Source of the DNA: Bacillus ectoiniformans
GTDB taxonomy: Bacteria; Bacillota; Bacilli; Bacillales; Domibacillaceae
Length of the DNA stretch: 64,000 bases
NCBI RefSeq assembly: GCF_016908875.1
Contig: NZ_JAFBES010000010.1
Location: 56,202-120,201, forward strand
Direction of reading: 5' to 3'
The position numbers and the translations under genes are program-made. Shown in pieces: positions 54,382 through 64,000 of this stretch. The notes beneath the pieces are model-generated. The model searched no databases and was not told the DNA's origin. It saw only the letters and a list, made by a program, of their open reading frames with translations. How positions within the stretch are numbered: the first letter of the stretch is position 1; each line of letters opens with the position of its first letter.

Positions 54382-56799
54382 TTATTTCCTTGCAAGCAGC
54401 TTGCTGCCTCGCGGCTGAATTCCCCAAATGTCTTTGGCATATTCACTGATCGTCCGGTCACTTGAGAAATATCCTGACTGGCTGATATTTTGCACCGCCA
54501 TTTTAAGCCAGCGCTTATGGTCGCTCGCATAGATCTGTCCTGCTTGCTGCTGTATATCGCGGTAGGCCGCAAAGTCTTTCAGCACAAAATACTGATCATT
54601 TTCCATCAGAAGAGAATCATAGATCATGCCAAACTGGCCATTATCATTTAAAAACCCGTCTACTAACTGATCGAGCGTTTGCTGAATTTGTTTATCATGA
54701 TGGTAATAATCCATCGAACGATAGCCGCCTTCTCTTTCAAACTTCATGACTTCTTCCGCTTTCAAACCAAAAATAAAGATGTTTTCTTTGCCTACTTGCT
54801 CTAGAATTTCAATGTTCGCCCCGTCGAGTGTTCCTACTGTCAAAGCGCCATTCATCATAAATTTCATGTTTCCTGTTCCAGATGCCTCTTTACTCGCTGT
54901 AGAAATTTGCTCACTGATATCCGCAGCCGGAATGATCTCTTCCGCTAAAGATACTCTGTAGTTTTCTAGAAAGACAATCTGAATTCTGCCTTTCACTGCC
55001 GGATCATGATTGACTCTTTCTGCCACTGAATGAATCAGTTTAATAATCCGCTTTGCGTAATAATACCCTGGAGACGCTTTTGCTCCGAATATAAATGTGC
55101 GCGGCGGCATATCAAATGAAGGATCGTCACAAATTCGATTATACAAATATAAAATATGCAAAATATTTAATAGCTGGCGCTTATAAGCATGGAGTCTCTT
55201 CACCTGTACATCAAAAATGGAAGACGTATCTACTTTGATTCCATTTTGCTCATAAATCCGTTTCGCCAAAATATCTTTACGCTTCTTCTTCACTTCATCA
55301 AGCTGCTTTAAGAAGCTGGCGTCATCTTTAAACTTAGCAAGCTTCGACAATTGCTCCGGCTCTTTCATCCAGCTGTCTCCGATTGATTCCTTAAGTAAAT
55401 TCGTTAATTCCGGGTTAGCTTTAATGAGCCAGCGTCGGTGAGTCATTCCGTTCGTTTTATTATTAAATTTTTCTGGCTGGTATTGATAAAATAAGTTCAT
55501 TTCCCTATTTTTCAATATTTCCGTATGCAGTTTCGCTACACCGTTCACGCTATAGCTTCCGGCAATAGCCAAGTGAGCCATCTTCACTTCTCCATGTGCC
55601 AAAATGGCCATCTGCTCAATTCGATCCCAGTCCCCAGGATAAGCTTCCCATAAGCCTTTGCAGAATCTTTCATTAATCTCTTGCACAATCATAAAGATCC
55701 TTGGCAAAAGCGGCTGGAAGATCCGAACAGGCCACCGCTCAAGCGCCTCTGACAGCGTTGTATGATTCGTATAGGCAAATGTATGCGTAGTGACATGCCA
55801 AGCCTCTTTCCATCCAAGATGATGGTCATCCATTAAAATCCGCATCATTTCAGGAATGGCTAACACAGGGTGCGTGTCGTTAATATGAATACTCACATGT
55901 TTATGAAGCTCTCCTACATCCTTGTGTTGTGTTAAATAACTTTGGATAATGGAACGTATACTGGCGGAAACAAGAAAATATTGCTGCTTTAAGCGCAAAA
56001 TCTTCCCTTCATCCTGCGTATCATCCGGGTATAAAAATTCAGAGATTGCTTCTGTTTCTTTTTTGTACTTTAAGATATCCTGATTCGGCATATAGCGAGA
56101 CGGTTCCGCACTCCATAGCCTTAAAGTATTCACTGTTTCTGTTTCATACCCTACAACCGGCATATCATATGGTACCGCGCTGACATATTCCGCGTCTACA
56201 TGCCTGAACTTCAGCACGCCGCTTTCTTCATAGGACTCGACTTTCCCCCAGAATGGCACTTCAACGGCCAAATCAAGCTTTCTTACTTCCCATACGTGTC
56301 CATACTGCAGCCAATGCTCCGGAAGCTCAAGCTGAAAGCCATCGACCATTCTTTGTTCAAACAATCCATGCTTATAACGAATGCCGCAGCCATGGCCTGG
56401 CAAGTTTAAAGAAGCGAGTGAGTCGAGAAAACAAGCAGCCAAACGGCCAAGGCCGCCATTTCCAAGAGCGGCATCTGATTCAATTTCTTCTAAATCCCCA
56501 AGAGAAATATTTAATTCTTCAAGTCCCTCTTTAACGATCTGATCAATTCCTAAATTGATTAAATTCTGGCCAAGCAAACGCCCTAGCAAAAACTCAATAG
56601 ATAAATAATAGACCTTCTTTTGCTTAGCGGCATTATATTGTTCATTCGTTTTAATCCAATCTGAACTAATATATTCCCGAACCATATGACCAAGCGTCTG
56701 AAATTGATCCGATGGAGTCGAATCCTCAAAATTCTTGCCGTACGCGCGCTCAAGCCGTTTCGTGAATGATTGTTTAAATGCCTCTTTATTAGAAAACAT
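54382..56799 (-). CDS. glgP: Glycogen phosphorylase
   Basis: An 805-residue GT35 phosphorylase releasing glucose-1-phosphate from glycogen. The PLP lysine lies in [20 protein letters not shown], and the [18 protein letters not shown] and INDTHP-type ([10 protein letters not shown]) motifs are present. Start is ATG 56799 behind GGAGGG, 11 bases inside glgA. The longer ORF to 56838 lies before that site. Last gene of glgB-C-D-A-P. Confidence 0.96.
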   Translation of the reverse strand: MFSNKEAFKQSFTKRLERAYGKNFEDSTPSDQFQTLGHMVREYISSDWIKTNEQYNAAKQKKVYYLSIEFLLGRLLGQNLINLGIDQIVKEGLEELNISLGDLEEIESDAALGNGGLGRLAACFLDSLASLNLPGHGCGIRYKHGLFEQRMVDGFQLELPEHWLQYGHVWEVRKLDLAVEVPFWGKVESYEESGVLKFRHVDAEYVSAVPYDMPVVGYETETVNTLRLWSAEPSRYMPNQDILKYKKETEAISEFLYPDDTQDEGKILRLKQQYFLVSASIRSIIQSYLTQHKDVGELHKHVSIHINDTHPVLAIPEMMRILMDDHHLGWKEAWHVTTHTFAYTNHTTLSEALERWPVRIFQPLLPRIFMIVQEINERFCKGLWEAYPGDWDRIEQMAILAHGEVKMAHLAIAGSYSVNGVAKLHTEILKNREMNLFYQYQPEKFNNKTNGMTHRRWLIKANPELTNLLKESIGDSWMKEPEQLSKLAKFKDDASFLKQLDEVKKKRKDILAKRIYEQNGIKVDTSSIFDVQVKRLHAYKRQLLNILHILYLYNRICDDPSFDMPPRTFIFGAKASPGYYYAKRIIKLIHSVAERVNHDPAVKGRIQIVFLENYRVSLAEEIIPAADISEQISTASKEASGTGNMKFMMNGALTVGTLDGANIEILEQVGKENIFIFGLKAEEVMKFEREGGYRSMDYYHHDKQIQQTLDQLVDGFLNDNGQFGMIYDSLLMENDQYFVLKDFAAYRDIQQQAGQIYASDHKRWLKMAVQNISQSGYFSSDRTISEYAKDIWGIQPRGSKLLARK

Positions 56800-58231
56800 G
56801 GCTTTCCCTCCTGGATGATAAATCAGAATAAAGCTCATTGTATTTCCTTGCCGACTGAGCCCAGCTGTAATCCTTTTCCATGGCCTGCTTCACCAAGCTT
56901 TCAAAAACGTCTTTCTCTTTAAATATTCTTCTCGCACGCTCAATCGTATGGAGCATATCATGGGCATTAAAGTTAGAAAATGAAAAACCATTTCCTTGGC
57001 CTGTTTCCTCGTTATAAGAATGCACGGTATCATTTAACCCGCCGGTTTCCCGAACAACCGGCAGAGTGCCATATCTCATCGCAATTAACTGACCCAGCCC
57101 ACACGGCTCAAAGCGAGACGGCATTAAAAACAAATCGGATCCAGCATAAATTTGTTTCGCCAAATCCTCATCAAAGCCAATAATGGTTCGAACACTTTGA
57201 GGATATTTCCATTCCATTTCTTTAAAGAACCATTCAAACTCTTGCTCTCCTGTCCCAAGAACAACCATTTGAAGATCCTGCTCCATGATTTCATGAAACA
57301 CATGCTGCACAAGATCGAGTCCTTTTTGTTTAGTCAGCCGAGAAATGATTGAAATAATCGGCACATCTTTTCTTTCACCCAAGTTCAGTTTCTTTTGAAG
57401 CAGGCGTTTATTTTCCGCCTTCTTTGTTATGGTGCGGCTATTGAAAGGGACCATACTTTCTTCTGGTGTATAGACAGAATAATCAATGCCATTTAAAATC
57501 CCGGTTAGATCCTCTGCACGCTGATTAATCACTCCATCGAGCTTTTCTCCGTAGTACCACGTTCGGATTTCATCACAGTATGTAGGGCTTACAGTGGTAA
57601 TGGCATCAGCAGATATAAGCGCGCCTTTCAAAAAGTTCAGATTCCCATAGAACTCCAGCTGATCACTCGTAAAATGACGGTCGTGAAGATTTAACAAATC
57701 AGTCAGTACACTCTTAGGGAAGATACCCTGGAACATTAAATTATGAATGGTAAACACAGTCCGAATCAGTTCATACCCCACGCGGTCTTGGTGTTCGGCT
57801 CTCAGCATAAATGGAATCATCGCCGTATGCCAATCATGGCAATGAATAATATCAGGATAGAAATCGAGATGAGGCAGACTGTCTAACACCGCTCTTGTAT
57901 AAAACGAAAAACGCTCGCCATCATCATAAAACCCATATAAACGATCTCTGTTAAAATAATATTCATTATCTATGAAATAATAGATGACGCCATCTTTTTC
58001 CAGCTGTTCAATTCCGCAATATTGATTTCTCCAGCCGACTGGAACCGTGTATTCAGCCACTTTACTCATTTCACGTTTATACTTCTCTTCAATCATTCCG
58101 TATTTCGGCAGCATCACACGGATATCCGCCCCGAGCTTCTTTAGCTCTTTCGGAAGTGAGCCGGCCACGTCTGCAAGACCACCTGATTTAATGAAGGGCA
58201 CGCACTCTGATACAACAAATAATAATTTCAC
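56789..58231 (-). CDS. glgA: Glycogen synthase (ADP-glucose)
   Basis: A 480-residue GT5 synthase. The N-terminal KSGGLADV loop (residues 15-22) binds ADP-glucose, and the C-terminal [12 protein letters not shown] motif is the catalytic E..G region. Start is GTG 58231 overlapping the glgD stop (GTGA). The best SD, AAGGAG, lies rather far at 13 nt, so translation is probably coupled to glgD. Confidence 0.95.
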   Translation of the reverse strand: MKLLFVVSECVPFIKSGGLADVAGSLPKELKKLGADIRVMLPKYGMIEEKYKREMSKVAEYTVPVGWRNQYCGIEQLEKDGVIYYFIDNEYYFNRDRLYGFYDDGERFSFYTRAVLDSLPHLDFYPDIIHCHDWHTAMIPFMLRAEHQDRVGYELIRTVFTIHNLMFQGIFPKSVLTDLLNLHDRHFTSDQLEFYGNLNFLKGALISADAITTVSPTYCDEIRTWYYGEKLDGVINQRAEDLTGILNGIDYSVYTPEESMVPFNSRTITKKAENKRLLQKKLNLGERKDVPIISIISRLTKQKGLDLVQHVFHEIMEQDLQMVVLGTGEQEFEWFFKEMEWKYPQSVRTIIGFDEDLAKQIYAGSDLFLMPSRFEPCGLGQLIAMRYGTLPVVRETGGLNDTVHSYNEETGQGNGFSFSNFNAHDMLHTIERARRIFKEKDVFESLVKQAMEKDYSWAQSARKYNELYSDLSSRRESHVF

Positions 58232-59256
58232 GAATTCATCAACGCTCCTTGTATAGACCCTTTTCGGATCACTATTGGCTCATCTGGTGTCCCTCTTAAC
58301 GTGACACCATCGCCAATTATGACATCTTTATCAATAATTACATGCTCTAGTAAGCAATTGCGGCCAACTTGACTCTTTTGCATAATAATACTGCGCTTAA
58401 TTTCTGTATTTTCTCCGACACGAACGGCGCGTGAGATAATGCTGTCTGTAATTTCTCCTTCAATTCTTGCCCCATTGGCAATCATCGAATTGCGAACGGC
58501 TGAGCGGTTTGTGTACTTTGTTGGAGGCTCATCTTTCACTTTCGTATAAACCGGCTGAAACTTATTAAATAGCTGACTCCAATTTTCTTTTTTTAATAAT
58601 TCCATACTGGTACGGTACAAGTCAGTTGTAGATTGAATTTGCTCACAATATCCGCTGCACTCATAACGGCATACATTGTACATATGACTATCATCATTGA
58701 CGATATCACGCATGCTGGTATAGCCAGTTTCTTTGCGATTAGTAACAAAGTCAATTAACAGCGAGACAGGCACGACATACATATCAACAGGCTTGCCTTG
58801 ATTGCAAATTTCTAATATATCGCACTCATGGCTCTCAAGCCTTTCTAGAATGGGGGAAAAGTCCATATTGAACACTGTATAGCAATTGCTGATCAGCGCA
58901 TATGTTTGCTTGCTCCGATAAAAGTAATCTAAATGGTGGGCAAAATGGCTAAACGCTCCTATTTCCTCCTCTTCATGGTCTACATTAGGCGAAGGGAAGA
59001 AAAAGAGTCCATCCCGCTTTCGGTCAAGATCCCAATTTTTCCCTGATCCCAAATGATCCATTAAAGAACGGTATTGCGATTTAGGAAAGATAGCTACACT
59101 TTGAATTCCTGAATTGACCATATTAGACAAGATAAAATCAATCAGCCGATAGCGCCCTGCAAAAGGGAGAGCCGCCAGTGACCGATGATTTAATAAATCC
59201 CCCATGGCTTCCGGGTGTGTAGTTGCATCAATAACGCCAAGCATTGATTTATTCAT
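58228..59256 (-). CDS. glgD: Glucose-1-phosphate adenylyltransferase regulatory subunit GlgD
   Basis: A 342-residue nucleotidyltransferase-like protein paired with GlgC. It keeps the [16 protein letters not shown] block and the C-terminal beta-helix repeats but lacks the N-terminal GGKGSRL catalytic loop found in GlgC, as expected for the modulatory subunit of the Bacillus heterotetramer. It lies between glgC and glgA, with start ATG 59256 behind GGAGGAAG. Confidence 0.93.
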   Translation of the reverse strand: MNKSMLGVIDATTHPEAMGDLLNHRSLAALPFAGRYRLIDFILSNMVNSGIQSVAIFPKSQYRSLMDHLGSGKNWDLDRKRDGLFFFPSPNVDHEEEEIGAFSHFAHHLDYFYRSKQTYALISNCYTVFNMDFSPILERLESHECDILEICNQGKPVDMYVVPVSLLIDFVTNRKETGYTSMRDIVNDDSHMYNVCRYECSGYCEQIQSTTDLYRTSMELLKKENWSQLFNKFQPVYTKVKDEPPTKYTNRSAVRNSMIANGARIEGEITDSIISRAVRVGENTEIKRSIIMQKSQVGRNCLLEHVIIDKDVIIGDGVTLRGTPDEPIVIRKGSIQGALMNS

Positions 59257-59277
59257 TCCGCTTCCTCCTTCTCCAAC

Positions 59278-60426
59278 CTATTGTTTTTGCCCCATGAATT
59301 CTTCCAGAAACTCTTTCGTGACTAAAATGATGTCTTCACCCTCATTATAAATTTTCACATCATCCGGAATCTCTAAATCGCTTAAAACAATCGCCCGTTC
59401 AATTAAGCAGTTGCGGCCGATCTGAGCATTCGGCATAATCACGCTGTCTTTAATCACCGTCTCTTCTCCCACTTCTACACCTTGAAATAGAATGGAATGT
59501 TCGATTTCTCCCTCAATCACGCAGCCTTCGTTCACTAAAGAGTCTTTGACTAGAGCTGTTTCCGCAATGATTTGCGGCGGCTGATTAGGATTGACTGAAT
59601 AGATTCTCCACGAATGATCTAATAAATTGAGGTCTTTTTCTCTGTCAAGCAAATCCATATTTGCTTCCCACAGGCTTTGGATCGTACCTACATCTTTCCA
59701 GTAACCGGAAAATGGATAAGCGAACAGTCTTAATTTTTCCTCCAGCATAAATGGAATAATATCTTTCCCAAAATCATTAGAAGAATTCGGATTTTTTTCA
59801 TCAATCTCTAAGTACTTCTTCAACACTTTCCAGTTGAAAATATAGATCCCCATGGAAGCTAGATTACTTGTCGGTTCTTCCGGTTTCTCAGCGAAATCAG
59901 TAATTTCCATTTCTTCATTGGTGCTCATAATTCCAAAACGACTTGCTTCTTCCCATGGAACTTCAATCACCGAAATGGTCACTTCTGACTGTTTTTCGAT
60001 ATGATAATCGAGCATTTTAGAATAATCCATTTTATAGATATGGTCGCCTGAAAGAATCAGCACATATTCTGGATCATATTGGTTCAGGTAGTTTAAGTTT
60101 TGAAAAATAGCGCTGGCGGTGCCTGAATACCACTTTACTTCTGACGTTTCACTGTATGGAGGAAGCACGGTTACGCCGCCGTTTTTGCGATCCAAATCCC
60201 ATGCGCTTCCAATTCCGATATAGGAATTTAAAACGAGAGGCTGATATTGGGTCAGTACGCCAACCGTATGTATATTGGAATTGGCACAGTTGCTTAAAGT
60301 AAAGTCAATGATTCTGTACTTTCCTCCGAATGGTACTGCAGGTTTAGCTAGTCCCTCCGTTAATTCCCGGAGCCTGCTTCCTTTTCCTCCTGCTAATAAC
60401 ATCGCCACACATTTTTCTTTAACCAT
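59278..60426 (-). CDS. glgC: Glucose-1-phosphate adenylyltransferase catalytic subunit
   Basis: A 382-residue ADP-glucose pyrophosphorylase. The catalytic loop [13 protein letters not shown] (11-23) is intact, as are the substrate motif GTASAIFQN and the C-terminal hexapeptide beta-helix. It makes ADP-glucose from glucose-1-P and ATP for GlgA. Start is ATG 60426 behind GGGAGGGG, 12 bases after glgB. Confidence 0.96.
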   Translation of the reverse strand: MVKEKCVAMLLAGGKGSRLRELTEGLAKPAVPFGGKYRIIDFTLSNCANSNIHTVGVLTQYQPLVLNSYIGIGSAWDLDRKNGGVTVLPPYSETSEVKWYSGTASAIFQNLNYLNQYDPEYVLILSGDHIYKMDYSKMLDYHIEKQSEVTISVIEVPWEEASRFGIMSTNEEMEITDFAEKPEEPTSNLASMGIYIFNWKVLKKYLEIDEKNPNSSNDFGKDIIPFMLEEKLRLFAYPFSGYWKDVGTIQSLWEANMDLLDREKDLNLLDHSWRIYSVNPNQPPQIIAETALVKDSLVNEGCVIEGEIEHSILFQGVEVGEETVIKDSVIMPNAQIGRNCLIERAIVLSDLEIPDDVKIYNEGEDIILVTKEFLEEFMGQKQ

Positions 60427-60438
60427 TATTTCCCCTCC

Positions 60439-62301
60439 CTATTTATTGTTCGGCTGGATAAATACTGCACCAAAAGGCGGCAGCTTTATTTCAATAGAGG
60501 CTGGCTGTCCATGATAAACACCTTTTTCAGATTTTATAACAATCGTGTTTACTTGATTGGACCCTCCAAATCGCTGATCGTCACTATTCAACACTTCCAT
60601 ATAATCACAAGCTTCTGGCACCCCTACTTTATACTGCTCATAACCATATTCGCTAAAATTATAAACAGCAATAATAGGGTTTCCTTGCTGATCCCATCTA
60701 ATAAAAGAAAAGACACTTTGTTCTGCATTGTGGACATCAATCCACTGAAACCCTTCAGCAGTATGATCTAATTCATATAAAGACGCACACTCTCTATATA
60801 CATGCAGCAAACGCCTAAAATATACATTAAATTTGTTGTGCATATCATATTCATATAAATGCCAGTCAATCTCTTCTAAGTCCTTCCATTCTGAAAATGG
60901 AGCCAATTCCGTTCCCATGAATACAAGTTTTTTGCCTGGATGAGCCATTAAATAAGCCATTAACAAACGGAGCTGGGCAAACTTTTGCCAATAATCGCCT
61001 GGCATTTTGCTTAAAAGTGACTTCTTTCCATGTACAACTTCATCATGAGAAAATGGCAAAATAAAGTTTTCTGAATGAGCGTACATCAGTGAAAATGTCA
61101 TCAAGTGATGGTATTTCCCCCTGTCATGCCAATGTGTCTCCATGTACTTAAGCACATCATTCATCCAACCCATATTCCATTTATAATTAAATCCAAGGCC
61201 TCCGTCATGCACAGGATACGTCACTTGAGGCCAATCAGTTGAATCTTCAGCAATCATTAAAGCCTTGGGCTCAAAAGCAAAAACGGCTTGATTGAGCTTT
61301 TTTAAGAACTGAATGCCAAACGGATTCATTTCCAGCTCTTCTCGATTCGGCCAATAAATAATATTCGCTACTGCATCTACCCGAAATCCATCGATATGGA
61401 AGTAATCAAACCAGTAAACTGCATTAGAAATGAGAAAGCTTTGAACCTCGGTTTTGCCTAAATCAAAGTTAGCCGTTCCCCAAATATAATTTTCCCGGTC
61501 CCAGTCATTTTCATATTCATACACATAGCCACCATCCAAGCAATGTAAGCCATGTTCATCTTTACAAAAATGTCCAGGCACCCAATCCATGATGACTCCC
61601 AGTCCATATTGATGGCATTGATCCACAAAATACATAAAATCTTTCGGTGTGCCATAGCGGCTGGTCGCTGCAAAGTAACCCGTGCTTTGATAACCCCAAG
61701 AACGGTCAAATGGATGCTCTGTAAGCGGCAGCACTTCAATATGCGTAAACCCTTGTCCTTTTACATAAGGAATGAGATCATCTGCCAGCTCTCGGTACGT
61801 ATAAAGACTCCCATCTTCTTTTCTTTTCCATGTACCTAAATGAACTTCGTAAATGCACATCGGTTCGTCATAGCTGACCGATTTTCTCTTTTTCATCTGC
61901 CATTCATCATCGTTCCACTCATAACCATCTAGCGAATAAACAATCCCTGCCGTATGAGGGCGTTCCTCCGTATAAAAGGCATACGGGTCCGTCTTTAAAA
62001 CGGATAACCCAGCTGGACTGATCATTTCATACTTGTATAATTCATGTTCTAAATTCTTGTTAATTTTAAGATACCAAATACCTTCGTCGTTGAGTCTTTC
62101 CATGTCATACCCTGCACCGTTCCAATCATTGAAACTGCCGACAAGCCGAACCTGTTTCGCATAAGGTGCCCATACACAAAACGTTGTGTACACTCCTTCA
62201 TCAGTAGACTCTATATGTGCCCCAAACAGTGAATACGCTTGATAGAGATTACCTTCATGAAATAAATGAATGTCAAAATTACTAGGATACACAGTTGTCA
62301 A
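60439..62301 (-). CDS. glgB: 1,4-alpha-glucan branching enzyme
   Basis: A 620-residue GH13 branching enzyme. An N-terminal CBM48 (about 20-110) is followed by the catalytic barrel with [13 protein letters not shown] (nucleophile Asp), [10 protein letters not shown] (acid Glu) and [12 protein letters not shown]. It introduces alpha-1,6 branches. Start is TTG 62301 with AAGGTGGG close upstream. First gene of glgB-C-D-A-P. In B. subtilis this operon is SigE-dependent. A convincing SigE promoter is not visible here. Confidence 0.95.
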   Translation of the reverse strand: MTTVYPSNFDIHLFHEGNLYQAYSLFGAHIESTDEGVYTTFCVWAPYAKQVRLVGSFNDWNGAGYDMERLNDEGIWYLKINKNLEHELYKYEMISPAGLSVLKTDPYAFYTEERPHTAGIVYSLDGYEWNDDEWQMKKRKSVSYDEPMCIYEVHLGTWKRKEDGSLYTYRELADDLIPYVKGQGFTHIEVLPLTEHPFDRSWGYQSTGYFAATSRYGTPKDFMYFVDQCHQYGLGVIMDWVPGHFCKDEHGLHCLDGGYVYEYENDWDRENYIWGTANFDLGKTEVQSFLISNAVYWFDYFHIDGFRVDAVANIIYWPNREELEMNPFGIQFLKKLNQAVFAFEPKALMIAEDSTDWPQVTYPVHDGGLGFNYKWNMGWMNDVLKYMETHWHDRGKYHHLMTFSLMYAHSENFILPFSHDEVVHGKKSLLSKMPGDYWQKFAQLRLLMAYLMAHPGKKLVFMGTELAPFSEWKDLEEIDWHLYEYDMHNKFNVYFRRLLHVYRECASLYELDHTAEGFQWIDVHNAEQSVFSFIRWDQQGNPIIAVYNFSEYGYEQYKVGVPEACDYMEVLNSDDQRFGGSNQVNTIVIKSEKGVYHGQPASIEIKLPPFGAVFIQPNNK

Positions 62302-63045
62302 ATTCCCACCTTCTTATTGAATGATCGTTTGAATTGTAAAAATCGGGGTGTTTTTGAAGAGAAATGATATGTAAGTAAAAGTAAATATTTGACCTTGCTC
62401 TTTAACAAGTTCTTCCTCCCCACTTAAATACCTTCTTAATTTTTTGTAAATTTCAAATTAAGAGAATGAATGAGTAGAAAGGCTTATAAAATTGGATTTA
62501 AAAAAGACGATCATTTATTTATTATGACCGTCACCCTTGCATGCTATTTGTATCCAATTTTAAAAAATATAATGGGAGAATTAAAAGATAAAAACCTAGA
62601 AAAAAGACAGAGAAGGGGCGGAAGTTAAATTGGTAAGCCGCTTATAGAACTTGGATTTGCGCCGATAGAATCCTGATAGGCGCCGTTAAAACTTCGGTTT
62701 GTGACGTAAGAATCCTTGAAAGCCCGTTGGATGTCGATAGACGCTTAATATAACTCCTGAATTCGCTGCTACTCCCCTAAAATTTGTTTAAGCATCTCCA
62801 GAAATTGAATCAATTTTAAGTCCATATTCTGTTACTAATTCAATCTTCATTAGATTATGGCATAGAGAGAATGAATGAACAGGGAAATGCCAATATCCAG
62901 GGAGAAATATCTACAGCAAGTTACTAAGGTTGATATGGCGAAAAGCCAATAGTAGAGGGACATATTATTGCAGAATAATTATTACCAAGAAGTACAGGGA
63001 TCAGTATAGATTCTAAAAAGTCCGATTAGAAAATTTTAATTATAA
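62302..63045. other. Gene-poor region between glgB and the tRNA cluster
   Basis: About 740 bases with no confident gene. It holds the glgB promoter region, a 9-base-arm hairpin at 62506-62532 that is followed leftward by five T residues (possible terminator of an unknown leftward transcript), the 21-nt periodic array at 62637-62764, and short ORFs without SD sites. A 52-codon rightward ORF at 62470-62628 (starts MSRKAYKIGFKKDD) has only a weak site and contains the hairpin, so I do not call it. Confidence 0.45.
62637..62764. repeat. Degenerate 21-nt tandem array, about six units
   Basis: Units start at 62637, 62659, 62680, 62701, 62722 and 62743 and are 21-22 nt long. The clearest are GCGCCGATAGAATCCTGATAG and GCGCCGTTAAAACTTCGGTT plus one T. 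The others keep a G/C-rich start and an AA.TCCTGA-like end. No spacer-repeat alternation exists, so it is not CRISPR. Probably an old intergenic repeat of the GCGCCGATA type. Confidence 0.6.
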
Positions 63046-63087
63046 AAAAAAGCTAGTTCAAAGAATAATCTTTGAACTAGCTTTTTT
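63046..63087 (-). terminator. Terminator of the rRNA/tRNA operon
   Basis: A perfect 19-base stem (63046-63064 with 63069-63087) with loop ATAA and arms AAAAAAGCTAGTTCAAAGA / TCTTTGAACTAGCTTTTTT, directly after tRNA-Glu. Confidence 0.95.
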
Positions 63088-63091
63088 AGTA

Positions 63092-63163
63092 TGACCCGTA
63101 CGGGATTCGAACCCGTGTTACCGCCGTGAAAGGGCGGTGTCTTAACCGCTTGACCAACGGGCC
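63092..63163 (-). tRNA. tRNA-Glu (TTC)
   Basis: A 72-nt cloverleaf with acceptor GGCCCGT/ACGGGTC, anticodon loop CTTTCAC and T-loop GGTTCGAATCC. CCA is not encoded. Last tRNA of the cluster. Confidence 0.96.
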
Positions 63164-63168
63164 AATGG

Positions 63169-63256
63169 CGGAGAAGGAGGGATTTGAACCCTCGCGCCGG
63201 TTGCCCGACCTACACCCTTAGCAGGGGCGCCTCTTCAGCCTCTTGAGTACTTCCCC
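63169..63256 (-). tRNA. tRNA-Ser (GCT)
   Basis: 88 nt with the long variable arm of serine tRNAs. Acceptor GGGGAAG/CTTCTCC, discriminator G, anticodon loop CTGCTAA. CCA is encoded at 63166-63168. Confidence 0.96.
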
Positions 63257-63264
63257 ATATATAT

Positions 63265-63338
63265 GGCTCCGCAGGCAAGACTCGAACTTGCGACCGATCG
63301 GTTAACAGCCGATTGCTCTACCACTGAGCTACTGCGGA
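63265..63338 (-). tRNA. tRNA-Asn (GTT)
   Basis: 74 nt with acceptor TCCGCAG/CTGCGGA, discriminator G, anticodon loop CTGTTAA. CCA is encoded at 63262-63264. Confidence 0.96.
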
Positions 63339-63344
63339 ATAAAA

Positions 63345-63418
<74 letters not shown>

Positions 63419-63438
63419 CTATTATTTAAAGTTATTGG

Positions 63439-63509
63439 AGCGGGTGATGGGAATCGAACCCACGACATCAGCTTGGAAGGCTGAGGTTTTACCATTAAAC
63501 TACACCCGC
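63439..63509 (-). tRNA. tRNA-Gly (TCC)
   Basis: 71 nt with acceptor GCGGGTG/CACCCGC, discriminator T, anticodon loop CTTCCAA. CCA is encoded at 63436-63438. Confidence 0.95.
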
Positions 63510-63532
63510 TAATACATAATTATATTAAATGG

Positions 63533-63606
63533 GGCGACCGATGGGAATCGAACCCACGAATGTCGGAACCACAATCCGATGCGTTAACCACTTCGCCACG
63601 ACCGCC
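63533..63606 (-). tRNA. tRNA-His (GTG)
   Basis: 74 nt including the encoded extra G at -1 opposite C73, the histidine identity pair. Anticodon loop TTGTGGT. CCA is encoded at 63530-63532. Confidence 0.96.
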
Positions 63607-63640
63607 ACAATTCTATTAAAAATCATTTACAGAAAAATGG

Positions 63641-63713
63641 TGGCTCAGGACGGAATCGAACCGCCGACACATGGATTTTCAGTCCATTGCTCTACCGACT
63701 GAGCTACTGAGCC
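63641..63713 (-). tRNA. tRNA-Phe (GAA)
   Basis: 73 nt with acceptor GGCTCAG/CTGAGCC, discriminator A, anticodon loop CTGAAAA. CCA is encoded at 63638-63640. Confidence 0.96.
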
Positions 63714-63735
63714 TTAAAATATTATGTATAAATGG

Positions 63736-63809
63736 CGGTCCGGACGGGACTCGAACCCGCGACCTCCTGCGTGACAGGCAGGCATTCTAACCAACTGAAC
63801 TACCGGACC
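63736..63809 (-). tRNA. tRNA-Asp (GTC)
   Basis: 74 nt with acceptor GGTCCGG/CCGGACC, discriminator G, anticodon loop CTGTCAC. CCA is encoded at 63733-63735. Confidence 0.96.
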
Positions 63810-63814
63810 ATTTA

Positions 63815-63888
<74 letters not shown>

Positions 63889-63912
63889 ACGATATAAATG
63901 TGATAAAAATGG

Positions 63913-64000
63913 AGGAGGAAGAGGGATTCGAACCCCCGCGCGGTATGACCCGCCTGTCGGTTTTCAAGACCGATCCCTTCAGCCAGACTTGGGTATTCCT
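63913..64000 (-). tRNA. tRNA-Ser (TGA), 5' end outside window
   Basis: The 5' end lacks about two bases (GG of GGAGGAA) beyond the window edge. Long variable arm, anticodon loop TTGAAAA, 3' acceptor TTCCTCC followed by discriminator T and encoded CCA (63910-63912). The T73 differs from the usual G73 of serine tRNAs. Start of the visible trnB-like series. Confidence 0.92.

Noticed and set aside
62340..62400. SigE-type promoter before glgB
   Set aside because: On the minus strand AAATATT and CATATCAT resemble SigE boxes, but the -10 has two mismatches and the spacing is 12, shorter than normal. Too weak to call.
62470..62628. 52-codon rightward ORF starting MSRKAYKIGF
   Set aside because: The ribosome binding site is weak and the frame contains a terminator-like hairpin. 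No recognisable protein. It cannot be excluded but is not supported.
62637..62764. Possible CRISPR array
   Set aside because: Units of 21 nt are contiguous and degenerate, without unique spacers of constant length, and no cas gene is in the window.

Overview
The window looks like the chromosome of a low-to-moderate-GC Bacillaceae species related to Bacillus subtilis but not B. subtilis itself. Reasons: Shine-Dalgarno sites are strong throughout; the leuS T-box and metK S-box leaders are Bacillus-type; and long runs follow B. subtilis gene order (ytzE-ytzG-ytgP-ytfP; ytqA-ytqB; ytpA-ytpB; ytoA-metK-pckA-ytmB-ytmA-ytkD; dps-ytzI-yidD; menFDHBEC; glgBCDAP; then the tRNA end of an rRNA operon in trnB order). 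Everything here is read by eye from sequence. No database search was run.

Layout. Positions 1-5.1 kb are backbone: a partial dipeptidase, a DeoR-type HTH, a 16S rRNA pseudouridine synthase, a MurJ-type flippase, a small beta protein and a YtfP flavoprotein. Positions 5.2-24.6 kb are an accessory catabolic island of 16 genes. It holds a TRAP transporter (dctP on one strand, dctQM on the other), an iron alcohol dehydrogenase, an aldehyde dehydrogenase, an acyl-CoA dehydrogenase, a CoA transferase, a fumarate-reductase-like flavoprotein, an enoyl-CoA hydratase, an RraA-type aldolase, a D-2-hydroxyacid dehydrogenase and a glycerate kinase. It also holds an EtfAB plus Fe-S electron-transfer branch to the quinone pool and a GntR/FCD regulator. 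Four copies of an ATTATCGATAA operator lie on the two divergent promoter regions and tie the island into one regulon. The substrate is not evident from sequence.

Positions 24.7-31.1 kb return to backbone (a small ORF, rhodanese, leuS with T-box, MFS exporter, ytqA, ytqB). Positions 31.1-33.5 kb are an AT-rich patch of small membrane proteins, a CTG-start lipoprotein and an apparent IS66 tnpB remnant. Positions 33.5-44.8 kb hold a flavin monooxygenase, ytpB-ytpA (sesquarterpene and lysophospholipid functions), ytoA, metK under a SAM riboswitch, pckA under a probable CcpN operator, and housekeeping or stress genes (ytkD, dps, yidD).

Positions 44.8-53.5 kb encode most of menaquinone synthesis: menF-menD-menH-menB-menE-menC on the minus strand and menA divergent. 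Positions 53.6-62.3 kb hold yteA and the glycogen operon glgB-C-D-A-P. Positions 62.3-63.0 kb have no confident gene but carry a degenerate 21-nt tandem array. The window ends in ten minus-strand tRNA genes (Ser-fMet-Asp-Phe-His-Gly-Ile-Asn-Ser-Glu) closed by a strong terminator.

The most novel part is the island. Its logic appears to be uptake, then alcohol/aldehyde oxidation, CoA activation, flavin-linked oxidation and hydration, with an aldolase/2-hydroxyacid/glycerate branch into lower glycolysis. Electrons from the acyl-CoA dehydrogenase probably pass through EtfAB and the Fe-S protein to menaquinone. Thiolase and 3-hydroxyacyl-CoA dehydrogenase are absent, and the acyl-CoA dehydrogenase seems to lack the usual catalytic glutamate, so ordinary fatty-acid beta-oxidation does not fit well.
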